DNA of 64,000 nucleotides, from NCBI GenBank assembly GCA_037043235.1, contig JAWRVZ010000041.1, positions 3,132,001-3,196,000 on the forward strand, read 5' to 3'. Made by a program: the position numbers and the translations under genes. This document shows positions 13,243 through 25,724 of this stretch, piece by piece. Source of the stretch: Rhodeus uyekii. Lineage: Eukaryota; Chordata; Actinopteri; Cypriniformes; Acheilognathidae. The notes under the pieces were generated by a model. It worked only from the letters and a program-made list of their open reading frames with translations. It was not told where the DNA came from and ran no database searches. Position 1 is the first letter of the stretch. Every line of letters begins with the position of its first letter.

Positions 13243-13720
13243 CAGTTTTTCTCAAATGCTAAAACACATTTCACAAATGTTTCCTCCATGTTCCCCAATG
13301 TCTAAACACAACACCCTTTTCTAAAGCTACATAAACACAACCACACCTTCTCACTTCAAAACTCAAACTTTCACACCAAAAGAGCAGCTCGAAGCTTTCA
13401 AAACTGTAAACACTATACACATCATTACACACTACAGCAAAACAATTGAAAACACAATGCTCAATTTGTGAGAAGGTTCTTTGTTTCATAACTGTCAATG
13501 CATATTTTTAGAAACTTTACAGTAATGGTTCTTAGATCTCTGCAGAGGATTAGGCATTTAGATTCGTAAGTTTCATATGAAGAGTATAAATCTATAGTAG
13601 ATTCTACATGTACACTAGAGTACCAACTCAATGCAAAAACAGAATCTATTGCACACAACAGTATTCTTGAAAACATGATCGGGGTGTGAAGGTTTTTTCT
13701 TTACTTTATTCACACCACAA

Positions 13721-14376
13721 TCACTGTGCGGCATCACGTCGCTGAGCTGCATCAGGCCACATCACCTCATCCACATCGCAGGCTATATTGTCTCTTGCCA
13801 GGCACTGCGGGAAAAACGCCCTGAATTGGCGAAACCATCCTTGGAAGGCCTCCACTGGGATGTCAAAACAGGCCAGCTCCATTGCCCTTAGGAGGTTCTC
13901 TCTAGTGTATGGCTGTCTGTCATAAACCTTCCATCTCCACGATGAGAAGAACTCCTCTATAGGGTTTAGGAAAGGGGAGTAGGGGGGCAGACAGACGTTT
14001 AAAAAGTGGTTACTGTTGGTGGTGAACCACTCTCTGATTTGATTTGTTCTGTGGAAGCGTACATTATCCCAATTGATCACATAAATGTGATGTGCAGGCC
14101 CAGGATGGTGTTGTTGGTGGTCCAGAAGGATGTATTTTATCTCCTCTAGGAACGTGAGGAGATGTTGGGTGTTGTAAGACCCAAGGATAGCATGTCGGTG
14201 GACAAGCCCCTCCAAACCCATGGCCGTACAAAGAGTAATATTACCTCATCCAGGAAGAGGTACTCATGAGGTCTGGCCATCCAGGTCTGGCCTGGCGTGA
14301 GGCTACTGAGGTACTCATGAGGTCTGGCCATCTGGCGTCCAACTGTAATATCCACGGTGAAAATGTGAAAGTGCAC
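13721..14376 (-). pseudogene. IS630-like DDE transposase pseudogene, copy B
   Basis: The C-terminal 166-codon frame (13721-14221) carries the second catalytic Asp in WDNVRFHR and the third acidic residue in NPIEEFFSSW. Upstream, the first catalytic block is cut short: 'EYLFLDE' joins directly to 'VILLFVRPW', losing the AGFN...GG segment. A short piece coding 'MARPHEY' is duplicated at about 14250-14335. The N-terminal DNA-binding half is absent. It cannot encode a working transposase. Confidence 0.85.
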
Positions 14377-14488
14377 AGGTGTTCAGAACAGTCAATCAGG
14401 TAGCACAGTATTGTCCAGAAGTAATGTAGGCCACAGAGCAACATAGTATGTCCACTAACTGCAGTGTGAACATGGAATTCAGCAGTGT

Positions 14489-14752
14489 AAATTCCTCTGA
14501 CTCTGACTCGAATTACTCTTCTCCCGACTCTGACTCGAATTCCTCTGACTCTGACTCAAATTCCTCTGACTGTGACTCGAATTCCTCTTCCCCTGACTCT
14601 GACTCGAATTCCTCTGACCCATGACTCTGACTCAAATTCCTCTGACTGTGACTCGAATTCCTCTGACCCTGACTCGAATTCCTCTTCCCCTGACTCTGAC
14701 TCGAATTCCTCTGACCCATGACTCTGACTCGAATTCCTCTTCCCCTGACTCT
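14489..14752. repeat. minisatellite of 21/27/28-bp units inside copy B
   Basis: About eleven units built on 'cctctgactctgactcgaat' repeat in tandem, in 21-base and 27-28-base variants (the longer ones with 'ttcccc' or 'cccatga' added). On the minus strand one frame reads E-E-F-E-S-E-S repeats; because units are not all multiples of three the frame shifts to N-S-S-Q-S-Q. It sits where the transposase N-terminus should be. Confidence 0.9.
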
Positions 14753-15167
14753 GCCTTCATCCATTGTATTTGTTTGGGATCTTCAGCAGACTCTGCACTC
14801 TGAACTTGCTTTTATACATGTGGTTACAGCATTAGCAACAAGTGTCTTCAATTTTGAGTTGTTGTGTTTAATGAATGACGCCAGGTATGTTCATTGTGTT
14901 CAAATATTGCTGACTGTGGCAAGCATTTTGCATTACATGAGCTTTCATTTGAGAATATGAGCAGAGTTCTTTTGCAACTTGTGTTTTAGCAAGGAAAAAT
15001 GTGTTGAGATTTATGAGAATGGAGGATTGTGTTTTGTGAATTGTGTCTTCATGTGAAATGTGTTTATGATATTGGAAAATGATGGCTAGATTTAGTAAAT
15101 GTGTTTAGACAACTGGTCATTTGGTTTAGAGGATTGGCTTTTGTGTTTTAGCATTTGAGAAAAACTG

Positions 15168-16050
15168 TAACATATTCCACATTTTATGGAGTATTTGCTA
15201 TGAACTATTCATCCGTGCACACAATTTTTTAAGTTCATGTGCCCTTGTAATCTTTAATAAAAAATGATTTTCCCATTCTGCTTGCAACAACAAATCTTTT
15301 TTTCTCTGATGACTTTTTGTTACTCGCATTAGCAGTAGCAAAACTCAATGATCCAATCAATTCCCAGAGAACAAAATCCAGTCCTGCCCAACATTTCAAG
15401 ATGCTGTTTCACTTGGATATACATCATTTTTGGGAAGAAAAGTCTATTGCAACTTCCAAGTAAATATAAAAGAAAAAAGTTTTACAGTCTTTACATTGTG
15501 TATTTTTGGAGTTTGAGAACACCTAGTCCATCTTTTAAAACTTTTTTTGTATTCCGCAAAAGAAAGTAGGATGAGATTTGAGTAAATTCTGTAAGAATTG
15601 AAATTTTTGTGTGAAATATTCCTGTAAATACTGACAAACTGAACTCCTCACAACCAGCTACTGGTCCTTTTTTGGATATTTTTGGCTGGTTGATGTTCCC
15701 CTGAAAATTTCTCTGTAGTGTTTCACTTTTGTAAAGGTTAAGCTACTTAAATATCAATTCATATCCCTCCATTGACAGAGGTCATAATATAATGCATGTC
15801 CTTTGTTATTATAGTCTGTGGTAGCGGGAGACATTTTGTATTCCTGGAGGGCGCTTGACTTAAAGATCAAAGATAAGCATTCCATAGATGTTCGTGCTCA
15901 AATGCTTTTAGAGTGTCTGTCTCCAAGTGCTGAATTCATAAAGGCTTTCTGTGACTTATGCTGTTCTCTTCAACATACCGTTGTATGCTGGCCGGATTCT
16001 GGCTAAGTTGCAGGAGATCAGATCAGCTTCTGGTTACTTCATCTAACCTA
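15168..16050. other. AT-rich intergenic DNA
   Basis: No gene or complete repeat seen. The frames at 15348-15569 and 15818-16006 have no recognisable domain. Confidence 0.5.
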
Positions 16051-16052
16051 AT

Positions 16053-17043
16053 CAGGGGTGTGTTTTCTTAGCCAACTATTATCGCAAGTTCGGCAAACAG
16101 CATCGCAAAGTTGTGTGGTTCGAACGACAGCTGTGGTTAGAAGCTGTAAGTTTCTTGTTTGCATGATGTGGACATAATCCTTGTTGGGGATTGCACCCCT
16201 GAATGCCGGTCTTTATGGTTTTGACCACTGCAGAACTCTGGTTAGGGAGTCATCAGATTGATTTAGCCGTTTATTTTACAAGTGACCATATACACTTCGT
16301 AGTTTACTTGTGGAAGTTTCTGCAATAAACAAATACCAGAAACACTTAGCAACAAATTACAATCAATAATAGACATCTTTTAATTGTGCAAATATATGAA
16401 ATATAAACCAAGAATATCAGTCTAAGTTAGCAATAACCAAACTGTTATAATAACAACAAAGGCTGCATAGTGCAATAGGGATCAACAAATATGCGCACAA
16501 ATATACATAATACAAGCGGAATCAACGATCGATGAATACCCGCATAATTTCACCACAAACATTATGATTTACACATATGGTAATTACAGTTAACCCTCTA
16601 CGTTATTACTAACAAACATAGATATAAACTTACTGTGTCATAAACTTTCTTACACATAACACGGCATGAGTTGAGCACGCGGTTTACTGTTCGGTTAAGA
16701 GTCACTTAGGGAATATCCTGTTACGCTACTTACGTACGCACTGGGAACGCTGTGCTATGCTATTTTCAAACACTGTAATGAAAACGTCATGCACATAAAT
16801 AACCACTGCGCTAAAAGGGGAGAGTTCACAACAATCCTTATCTGTAATTTATAGCAAAATATCAGGCATTTATTCCATCTCAAACAGATTGATTAAATTA
16901 AGTTGTTCACTGTGTGACGTCATTAACTAACGTGGTTGAACAACAAATTTATGACAATATGCTGGTTGATTTCTTCAACAATACATTGTACTTTGGTTGT
17001 TAAGCAGCGAGTTACCGTACATCGTTGCGCAAAAAACACACCG
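16053..17043. mobile_element. candidate non-autonomous DNA transposon
   Basis: The left end reads aggggtgtgttttcttag followed by 'gccaactattatcgcaagttc'-like sequence, a theme typical of a common teleost MITE. The right end reads 'cgttgcgcaaaaaacacacc', whose complement (ggtgtgttttttgcgcaacg) resembles the left terminus for about 12 bases. The interior is AT-rich and non-coding. Boundaries and superfamily are uncertain. Confidence 0.35.
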
Positions 17044-17307
17044 CAGATTGTTCTAGCAAAAGTAGAGGAATGTATACTGATACAGTCTTATATAAAGGTT
17101 AAAATAAAGGTTCCAAAAGGGTTTTTCACAGTGATGCCAAGGAACAACCTTTCAGTGAAAAGTCCTTTTGTTTAATGGAAAGGTTCCATGAATGTTAAAA
17201 GTTATCAGCCCATGTTGGAACCATTGATGTCAATTAAGAATAATTATTTTTAAGAGTACCGTTCTGTGTTGACGAACTGGTGGGTGATTACACCACATCT
17301 GTGATTT

Positions 17308-17462
17308 AAATTTATGCATTTGGACACTTTTATCCTAAGCTACTTACATTGCATTCAAGAAAAACATTGAAATTGTAATCAGATCTTGTTTTCCCTGGGG
17401 TCAAACTCATGACCTTGGTGTTGTTAACACCAATGCTCTACTGGTTGAGCTACAGGAAAGCC
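17308..17462 (-). repeat. tRNA-derived SINE, copy 1
   Basis: On the minus strand the head reads 'tgtagctcaaccagtagagc' (A-box-like) and then 'aggtcatgagtttgacccc' (B-box-like), as in a degenerate tRNA. The tail on the plus strand is 'gcatttggacacttttatcc', matching 'gcatttggcagacgctttta' at 37026. This head-plus-tail arrangement is a common ostariophysan SINE. It is not a functional tRNA because the stems are broken. Confidence 0.7.
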
Positions 17463-20400
17463 TAGTCTAGTTGTCTGAGTCTAATTTAAATCTTTATTTG
17501 ATGCTGTGCTGACATGATACCTCTGAGAATCAACCATTTTGTATAAGCAAATGATCTGTAACAAGACAATCTATAGGTAGATTTATAATCCTCTTCTGAG
17601 GTTCAATCATGTGTAGTTCAGAGAAGAAGTCTGACAGTTGTGTTTATCTAAAATGCTCCATGTGTATTTGCTCCAAGATATTTGGGAGTTAATTGAATCT
17701 GTCAATAGACAAAACACTTGTTTGAAAGTCATTTAAACCGCCTATGATTCTTCCTTAGGCACAAAACCTGAACATTTCACAGACTTGTTCTCTGTTATGC
17801 ATCAATCTAAAAACAATCCTCTGAAGGATGGAGGCGTGTTTCGTCGTTGACCATTGCAAAGGTCCTCAGGAAAATTGGTAGTGGCTAGCAAACAAGAAAA
17901 CATGAAAATCTAAATTACCCACGAGAAGAGGAAGCAGTATTGGATGACAAAATTAATGCTTTATTAGATTGATCCATTTTGAGCTATTTTCTGCCTTGGC
18001 TTCAAAGAGCTGAAATGGTTACGAAGCAAGCGGTGAAACTAGGCTTCCAACTGCTTGACATTAAGATGGAAAGCTGTTGAGAGGAGGAGAACAGCAAACC
18101 TCCTTATGAATATCTGTGTTGTATCTCTGTAGGATGCTGATCTGAAAGAGTTTTGCAGTTTTGCTTAATTGCTGTCAGGCTCAGTTTGTGATCATATTCC
18201 TAAATCAGTACAAAAGGACAGCAATGCTTTTCCTGACTCAGCACAGTAATATGGAATAGAATAGGGGATTTACATATATACTGTTTTAAATCCATCTTAT
18301 CCGGGGAGAGATGTAAGTTTTATTCCAAAACACCTGAAATAATGCAAATACAGTAACGTAAGACCTAGCTTGAGGGATCCTTACTGAATTTTCTTTCTTA
18401 TGCACAATGCAATGGAACCGTTGTTTTTCTTTTCAGTGATATTTCATTTCTGTTCAAATAACGCTGCGGAAGAAGAACTCCAATTTATTGTGAAAATAAG
18501 TTTTAGGTCCATTCTCTATGGCTTGCCATTATCTCAATTTGTCAGTAGTGGAAAATTAAAGAACCATGCTGAATTTGCAGAACACTTTCTTTCTTTTTTT
18601 TGGGATTAATGGTGTTGCAGGCCACTGCACACATTCATATGCTGTTATTGCTTACTATCAACATAAAATGGAGAGGAACTGGGTGACAAGGTCTGTTCCC
18701 TGCAGTGAAGGCAGCCTGATAGAATACAGCGGAGAAAATGGCAAGCCCACTAATATAGTTATGATGACAGAGAGTGAGAGCAAGAAAGAGAGAGAGATCA
18801 AAGTCAGCTAGATCTGATGCAGGAAAAGCACCCATAGAAAGGCGAAAAGGGCCATCTGATCTTGAGGCGTCCCGATACCTCAGCAATCAGTATAGCATTG
18901 CACTATAGTTTCGTTTTTGCTATTATTAAAAACTATTGAAGAGATTTATGAGTGTCTAATAGTGTTCTCAGTGTGCATCTTCTTATTCCAGGTGGACTGA
19001 GGGAAAGGAAAGAAGAAAAGCTCAACTTTCGAAGCTAGAAAAAGTGTTTGGAAGACAGCATGTAATGCTGTTTTTCTGGTGCAAAATGGATTGGCTTTAA
19101 AATAATATTTCTTAATGGAATGTACCCACCATGCTCTCTTCCTGCCAAGATACCTGGAACAAATATTAAAAAAAGATCAAAATAAAACTAAAAAATAGAT
19201 TTTGCCCAGTCCAGGGAGAGATAACACATATTAAAAAAGGGCCCCTCGGGTTTAGTTCAAACTGTGCTTTTGTAAGTATTGTACTGTATAATTTCTCAAA
19301 GGATCTTCTCTCTCATCAAATCTTCCCTCATACATTTTAGAATTTATCAGAAAATAAAAAGACTGAACAGCTAGAGTAAAAAGGGAAAAAGTAAGGTAAT
19401 TTTGACTTCAAGTAAGTTTTTTATATCTAGCAATGTGATTGTTTTTTATTGTGGTTTAATGTTTACTCTGTGTGGAAACTATGTGTCTTTCATAGGATTA
19501 TCAATGTGATATTTAAAAAATATGGTGTAAAAAGAAAATATGGCCTTATGTGAGCTTTCTTTTTCTCAAATATACATACTTTTTTTTGCCCACATTTGAA
19601 CTCTTCCTTGCTATTATCCTGGATAATCTTCCTCACACAACTTTCAGCAGTAGAGCTGTACTAATTGACTGTGGCAGCTAGTAAATGATGTTAAAAGCAA
19701 CTTGAATCACTTGGTGAAGGGCCAGTTAGAGCCTTTCTTTCTGAGTGAAGCTTCTACGAGGAGTAATAACAGTAAACATTCAGTAAGTATACCATTCCAA
19801 TGAAGCTTGTAAGGCAATGTCATGACAAAATATGACTTTCATTACTTTCCCGTTTGGGAGGATGTGTGGTATATCAAGTAAGCTATTCAGACATCCTGTT
19901 GTTAGAGTTTACAAAATGGCAATGATTTAGTTTTATGGACGGTTTTGTTGCACAAATATATTATGGTTTATTATTTAGCTCACTTTAAATCCCCCGTTTA
20001 TGACTGTTGTTTAATTTGCCTTGTTATCATAGAACTATTATTCATAGATATTACCATAAGGAATGTTGTGTTCATAGTCGCAAGCAATATTTTCTCATTG
20101 TTACTCTAATAGTAATGCAGTTCTTTTAATTCAGTGATTCAAATCTCAATGGCATTTTTAATTTTGTTGTGTTTGTACCAATTGGTCAGTTTGGTAGCCT
20201 ATTAGGTCTTGGGTGGTCTGCTAAAATATCAGTTCATTTGAGACAAATTCATTTTAGTAGGTTTGAATACCATTGCATTGGTAGCACGTGTGTGTTATTC
20301 GGGTCACCTTTATATGCTTAATTGGAAATACACTGCAAAATTACGTGTTGAGTACAAACAGGGATCCGTCCATTATACATTCAGTTTATTCTGATTAAAA

Positions 20401-21189
20401 ATCCATGTCATCAATCAGAACGGTATTCTGCGCGGTAGATGGATGTCTGCATGATGTAAATTGTTGCAACCTTACCACTCCTGTAGCCGACTCAACCTGG
20501 TCACACCCTGGAGCTGGGAAACGTCCCATTTTCCGAAGTTGCTCCTAATCTGGAGTGATAGTGTGGACTTGCTGCAACATTTTTCCTGCTGGCACTGTTA
20601 CAAGCCTGCCTTCCACATGCATAATATCCATGCAATTCTGCCCCTGACAGATACTTGCTATAATCTCTTTGAAAACCAGTATTTTCACAATGGGGAAAGT
20701 CTTGGAGCTGTGGCTTTGACTAACATGGAGAAATAGAGAGGGGCTTAACTTGACTTAACTTGTAAACGATGTATACGTTGAGGTACACCTGGATACTCTT
20801 AAAGCTACATTCCGTATAACAATTACAGTAGTATTTATAAAATTGTAGTGGATTTACTCCTCTGACATTAAAGTTCGCTGTGGGAAATATTGTACCATTT
20901 ATATATAGTAAAAATCGACTTTTTTAAGCTAATAATTATTGTATTGGTTACTTTTCCATTACTGTACTGTAAATAATCTATTTTTAAACACAAATTAAAG
21001 TGTTTTTTTTAAATCTTAAACATTTGTCGCATGAGAAATAGAGAAATTAAATGAAAATGCATTTTAAAAGACTTAAAATAGACTTAACTGCTAAACTGAT
21101 TTGCATTCGCTAATTTCTGATTTGCAGTAAAATGTAAAGTGACTAAGACATATTCTCATGAGTTTCCGTAATGTCTGAGTCGTCTTTAT
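17463..21189. other. AT-rich intergenic DNA, no gene seen
   Basis: No recognisable gene in this 3.7 kb. Short frames at 18400-18886 and 20461-20736 are open by chance as far as I can tell; none shows a domain, and none has paired splice sites that convince. Confidence 0.45.
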
Positions 21190-21505
21190 TTAAATAGTGC
21201 TTTATATAACAGCTTATATAGCATATATAAGCTGTTATATATTTATATATATATATATATATATATAGCAGCTTCACAGTATTAAGCAGGAAAAAGAACA
21301 GAATTAATGTTGTAAAGTTTACAGCAATTTCAGCTGTAAAGCTGCTGTAAAAAATAATTTACACCAAAATTTAGTTAAATGTTTATTCAGTTTAGCTGAA
21401 TAACAGTCTCAACAAAGATGCAAATTTCATTAGATATAGTCGCTTTGACTGTAAAGCAGCTCTACAGAAACATTATTGCATTCAGCTCAGTGTTGATTCA
21501 GTTTA
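21190..21505. repeat. cyprinid-type dispersed repeat with hairpin and (AT)n
   Basis: The sequence repeats themes such as 'gcagcttcacagtattaagcagg' (split) and 'ctgtaaagcagctctacaga', which I recognise as a common fish interspersed repeat of unclear class. At 21204-21240 a perfect 17-base inverted repeat with a 3-base loop lies next to an (AT)n tract at 21243-21267. Confidence 0.4.
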
Positions 21506-24138
21506 TTAAAAGTCTTGGGGGGCTTTTTTTCTGGATGTCTATCTAGAGGACATGTGTATATGCTGCTATGGTTAGTAAACCATCTTGATATGTGTTCACT
21601 TATTTTACTTTATGCTTATCATATAATGTGTTTTAAGTGCCATATTTCCCCCACTCTACATAATCTTTACAGACAATATGTCATTTGTGATGCTATGCTC
21701 AGATTTGTAGTTTTCTCACAGGAATATCCTTGTTGAATGATACAGACGTGCCAGGGCTGCTGGAAAGGCCTCATTTCCATATTAGATTATGTGTTTGTTT
21801 GTTAGGCTTGTTTTCTGTGAGACATGTTCTGGTTGACTGATGCTTTGACAGCCCTTGTTTGCAAGCTAAGGAAGTTCAGGCAACCTGAGAGAAGCATGGG
21901 GGAATCCTTTAGCAGGTTCCTCCACACTTGGATGATCCTGCTTGTCCTGTATGGGGTCCGGGCTTTAGCGCTCTAGCTATGTAAGGCTCTGTAAAAACCA
22001 CAGCTTAGATCTGTAGCAGCTTGTTGGGATTGAGGTTGCGCTCCACCCTACAGCACATTTCAATCAACAGAGCTGGAGTTTGAGACAAGCAAAACAAATG
22101 TTCACTGCATGGAGAGAGACCGTCAGATTTTGTTTTGGATCTGTTAATAGTATCTATGTGTATCTAATAGTATCTATATCTATGTGTGCCCGCCCGTCCA
22201 TCCATCCATCCGTCCATCCATCCTGTGCCTGTAATAAAACAAAATATATTATTATAGCATTTATACGTAGTAGACTTTATTAATGACTAATTATTGTATT
22301 AGCTACTTTAATTTTTTATTCTACTACAATAATGAGAATTTAATTTTATTCGATAATGGGAATTTACGCTAATTTAATTTAATTTAATTTAATTTACGAT
22401 AATGGGAATACCAAAAAGAGAAATTGAGAAATGTGGGGGGAAACATGCTTATGTAAATGTCAAAATATTAAAAAAAAATGCATGGATGCCTATTATAATG
22501 TGCCTACAGCATCTCAGGAAAGAATATTCAGGAAGGAACAACTAAGTACACATTATATGTATATTTATTTAGATCAATATCAGATGCTGATTACTTATTT
22601 TGTTTTTGTTACCATCTAACTCTCCAACAAATAACAAATACACCACCTGTGGATCTTCCTCAACAGTCATATCTTTTTGTGTGTCTTGCACTGGCCAATG
22701 TTACATTTATCCTAACAACTACCGCCGTGCGTGGAACAACATGCAGAACTAAAGGTTTACAGTAACAGATGCGACTGTTAAGTCATAGTTACCCATGATC
22801 GATTTATTCTGTGTGTTTCCTAGAACCGGCACATTGTGTGATCAGAAACACACAGTAGCACTGGTATTGTCTATTTAGATGTGCCATAAACTGTGACAGC
22901 ATTTTTGAAAAATATTACGAGTTTGTAAAATGTTTAATTGATTTTATTTATTTTTTAGCACAAAATTACACTATTTAGGATTTTGTCACCACCATCACTG
23001 GTCTCTAAGCTCACATTGTGTCTCTAAGCTTAGAGGCATGTGCCAATGGCTTCTGTTTGTAAGCTACTATGCCACTTAAGGCCAGAGTTACTTAGCAGGG
23101 CAAATTCAAGTGACAGTGCAATTCCATAAAAGTGGGATTGGAAAGTTTTGTGTGCGCAAATCAAAGAACACAGACACAGCCAGATCATTTCCATAATGGC
23201 AATGCAATCTACCTGGAGCAGCACAAATTACTGTCTGGTTTAAGACCTGATTTTTCTGGTCTTAAATAACGGTGCAAATACCAATAAACTGACTTGCTTA
23301 AACCTTACTAAATCACCTTGCATGATTCATTTAAATACTCTCCTTCCATAAATGTCATTACTAAAAATAACCCTGACTGTAGTGGAGAAATGTGTTAAAA
23401 GATGTAATTCATGTGAGAGTTTCTATCTTGTGGCTTGAGTTACGGTATATGTAAGCAATGTTCTTATAAAAACTAATATACTCCTGACAGTTGAGTCATT
23501 GCAAATGTATTGTCCACCTGATGCATAATTTGGTCTCATTACGGTCTGTTGTCATCTATTTTATTCTGTTCTGTTCTAATCTATTAACTGGCGGTATTGG
23601 TTTGTTTCAGAGAATTTCAGCTTTCATGTTACATGTCTACACATATACGCATGAGTGACGATCAAAAAATGAGTCATCCTAAAATGCAAATAAAGTCACC
23701 AAGAAGAATTCGGATACATTTTGTTTTGACAGCAAGACGACCACATGAGCTTTCCTTCACTGAATTTTACAGCTTAAACTGCAAGTCTAGCTAAGTGTGA
23801 TAAAAGACTCCAGGCACCAAGAACGACAGCTGATGGAAATGTATCTGGTACGCAAAGAGAATGTTTACTGATGTCAATGAGAATCGGAAATTTCATCTGT
23901 CCAGCCCTCTTTTCCCTGCCTGCTGAGTTAACTTCAGGCAGCGGAGAGGACAGCAAGTGTCGAGTGTTCAAAAAAAGGACTAGAAAAATGTAAGTGGAAG
24001 AAAATGGGATTTGTTCTTCCGCCTGTATGTCTGTCTCTTTTTGTCCAGAAAGCTCTCCCCAGCTGTCTATCAGACCAACAATCAGAATGCAAATACCATT
24101 TAGGTTTTATCGAACCAAGAACCTAGTCTTAACTTTGA
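21506..24138. other. intergenic DNA with microsatellites
   Basis: No gene seen. A (CATC)n tract occupies 22196-22223 and an (AATTT)n tract 22371-22395. Open frames at 21515-21736, 22080-22283, 22431-22619, 23030-23224 and 23597-23971 lack recognisable domains. Confidence 0.5.
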
Positions 24139-24420
24139 GTTAAAGAGATTGTTTACCCCAAAATAAAATGGTCATACTCAACTCCATGTTGTTCCAAACC
24201 TATTAGACTTTGATTCATCTTCATAAGATATTTTCAGAGAAACCTGAAATGTTTCTGTCCCTCGCTTGAAAGTCCAGGTAACCAAAAATGAAAAGATCTA
24301 AAAAGGTCTTCAGAGAATCTGATCTGTCTTATTTACACATCAATTCAGTCACTTCTTCTGAAATACGTGATAGTAAGAACAGAGTGTAGTTTGTAGTAAC
24401 CAATACAATGTGGATCTGAT
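24139..24420. repeat. fish interspersed repeat (hairpin-MITE related)
   Basis: The left end 'ttaaagagattgtttacccc' and 'catgttgttccaaacc' match the hairpin MITE left arm. The next part, 'ctgtccctcgcttgaaagtcc' in pieces, is a longer fish repeat theme. The right arm is missing or diverged. Confidence 0.45.
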
Positions 24421-24925
24421 ATGAATAAAACACCTTGTCTGTTTATAATTTAATGGATTGCTATTTCCTCTTTTATAGACACCCGTGTGCATTTTTCAAA
24501 GTAAATGTATTTTTATGCCAGTACTAATGAGTGTTTAAATGTTTGAAACCTAAAAGAAACCTTATGTGGTTGAAAACACTGAATTGTTGTGATAAATGAC
24601 AAGCTCTGAGCGCGTTTTTTTTCTGGATCAGTGCCAGATATCACATGAAAACACGTGTGAATTTAGTGGTTGATCACGTGACACATGAACACTGGTGTGA
24701 TCGTACACGTCAAAGGGTGAAGGGTTTGTTATCTGAACTTCATATCTGCTGCTCTTGTTCAGTGCAAAAGAACCTACTCCCTGGCAAAAAACAAGCATGT
24801 TCCTCATGGTCACGCGCGCTCCAGGGGGAGTGCGCCCCACTATTTGAGAACCACTGATATAAGGTGATCGTATCCCTGTTTTAGGGTACGTGTACATGAC
24901 AACGATGTACTAAAAATGTCAAATA

Positions 24926-25722
24926 CAGTGGAATCCGGTTATGTCGACGGCCTCAAGGGTTGCAAAAAAGCGTTGAGATAACCAACAGCCAATATGGCGA
25001 TTTATTTGATGAAGCGATCGGCATGCTATAAAAATGTACATACACTGTATATGTTTGCTAACAACAAAAGGCATATGTGCACCAACTAACAGCAGAGATT
25101 TACCAGTATACAATAAAAAACACCTTTGATTCTCAATACAAACCTTTAACATTGCAACATTGCAAACACAATGATCGCTCAAAGCATAAACAGTCACAAC
25201 ACACATAAACACATTTGCTCATAACAGTCATTTTGCTCGGACACAGTTCTGATAGTATTGCACACGCGGTTACTATGGTTTCTTTACAAAACTCTAAAAT
25301 GCTTTGTTGCTTTTTTCCTTTAACGTTCTGCTTGAAAACAAATGGTTCTCTTAGTAACGACGTCTTTGTCGATGTCAATGTAATCTGGGAATTCCTGGAC
25401 AGTAATGCTAACTCCTGCGCCTCCTGCGGCTGTGAGTGAAGCGTCAGTGGAATGAGCGACCATACGGACTGATGCACATGCAACACGAACTCAGCGCATG
25501 CGCAGTGAATTAGGTACGCTCATTAGCCACGAGATAACCACGTGAAGTGGCGAATTTGTCCCTCTTTTGTGCTCGAGATATTAGGGTTCGGCAACATAAA
25601 AGAATCGACATAACCGATAAAAAAATACTAAGACAAATAGGGAGTTTGTCGGTTCCACTTAAAAAACGTCGACATAATAGGGTCGGCGAGTTAACCGAGG
25701 TCGAGATAAGTGGATTCCACTG
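24926..25722. mobile_element. pogo/Tigger-like non-autonomous transposon 1
   Basis: The left end cagtggaatccggttatg and the complement of the right end, cagtggaatccacttatc, form terminal inverted repeats of about 24 bases with mismatches. Each is flanked by TA, the target of the Tc1/mariner/pogo superfamily. The 797-bp interior has no intact transposase. The terminal pattern (cag + 'gaatcc' + 'tcgac') is typical of Tigger-type ends. Confidence 0.8.
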
Positions 25723-25724
25723 TA

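Larger units (their letters stand above)
13243..15167 (-). mobile_element. IS630/Tc1-superfamily DNA transposon, copy B (internally deleted)
   Basis: Both terminal inverted repeats are present: cagtttttctcaaatg at 13243 and its complement ending at 15167. TA flanks each side. The element lies head-to-tail after copy A, with equivalent bases 1579 apart. It keeps the transposase C-terminal half but has lost the helix-turn-helix region, which is replaced by a minisatellite (14489-14752). About 400 bases of AT-rich 5' leader precede the terminal repeat. Confidence 0.8.

Noticed and set aside
14513..14764. 83-codon minus-strand frame with Ser/Glu repeats
   Set aside because: It is a by-product of the minisatellite; the frame switches between different repeat peptides as unit length changes.
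17308..17462. Possible tRNA gene
   Set aside because: A- and B-box-like motifs are present but the stems do not pair and a SINE tail is attached; it is a retroposed tRNA-derived SINE.
20461..20736. 91-codon plus-strand frame
   Set aside because: It has no splice partners or domain, and the surrounding sequence looks like ordinary intergenic DNA.
22196..22223. Short direct repeats considered as a CRISPR-like array
   Set aside because: It is a simple CATC microsatellite without spacers; no CRISPR array exists in the window.
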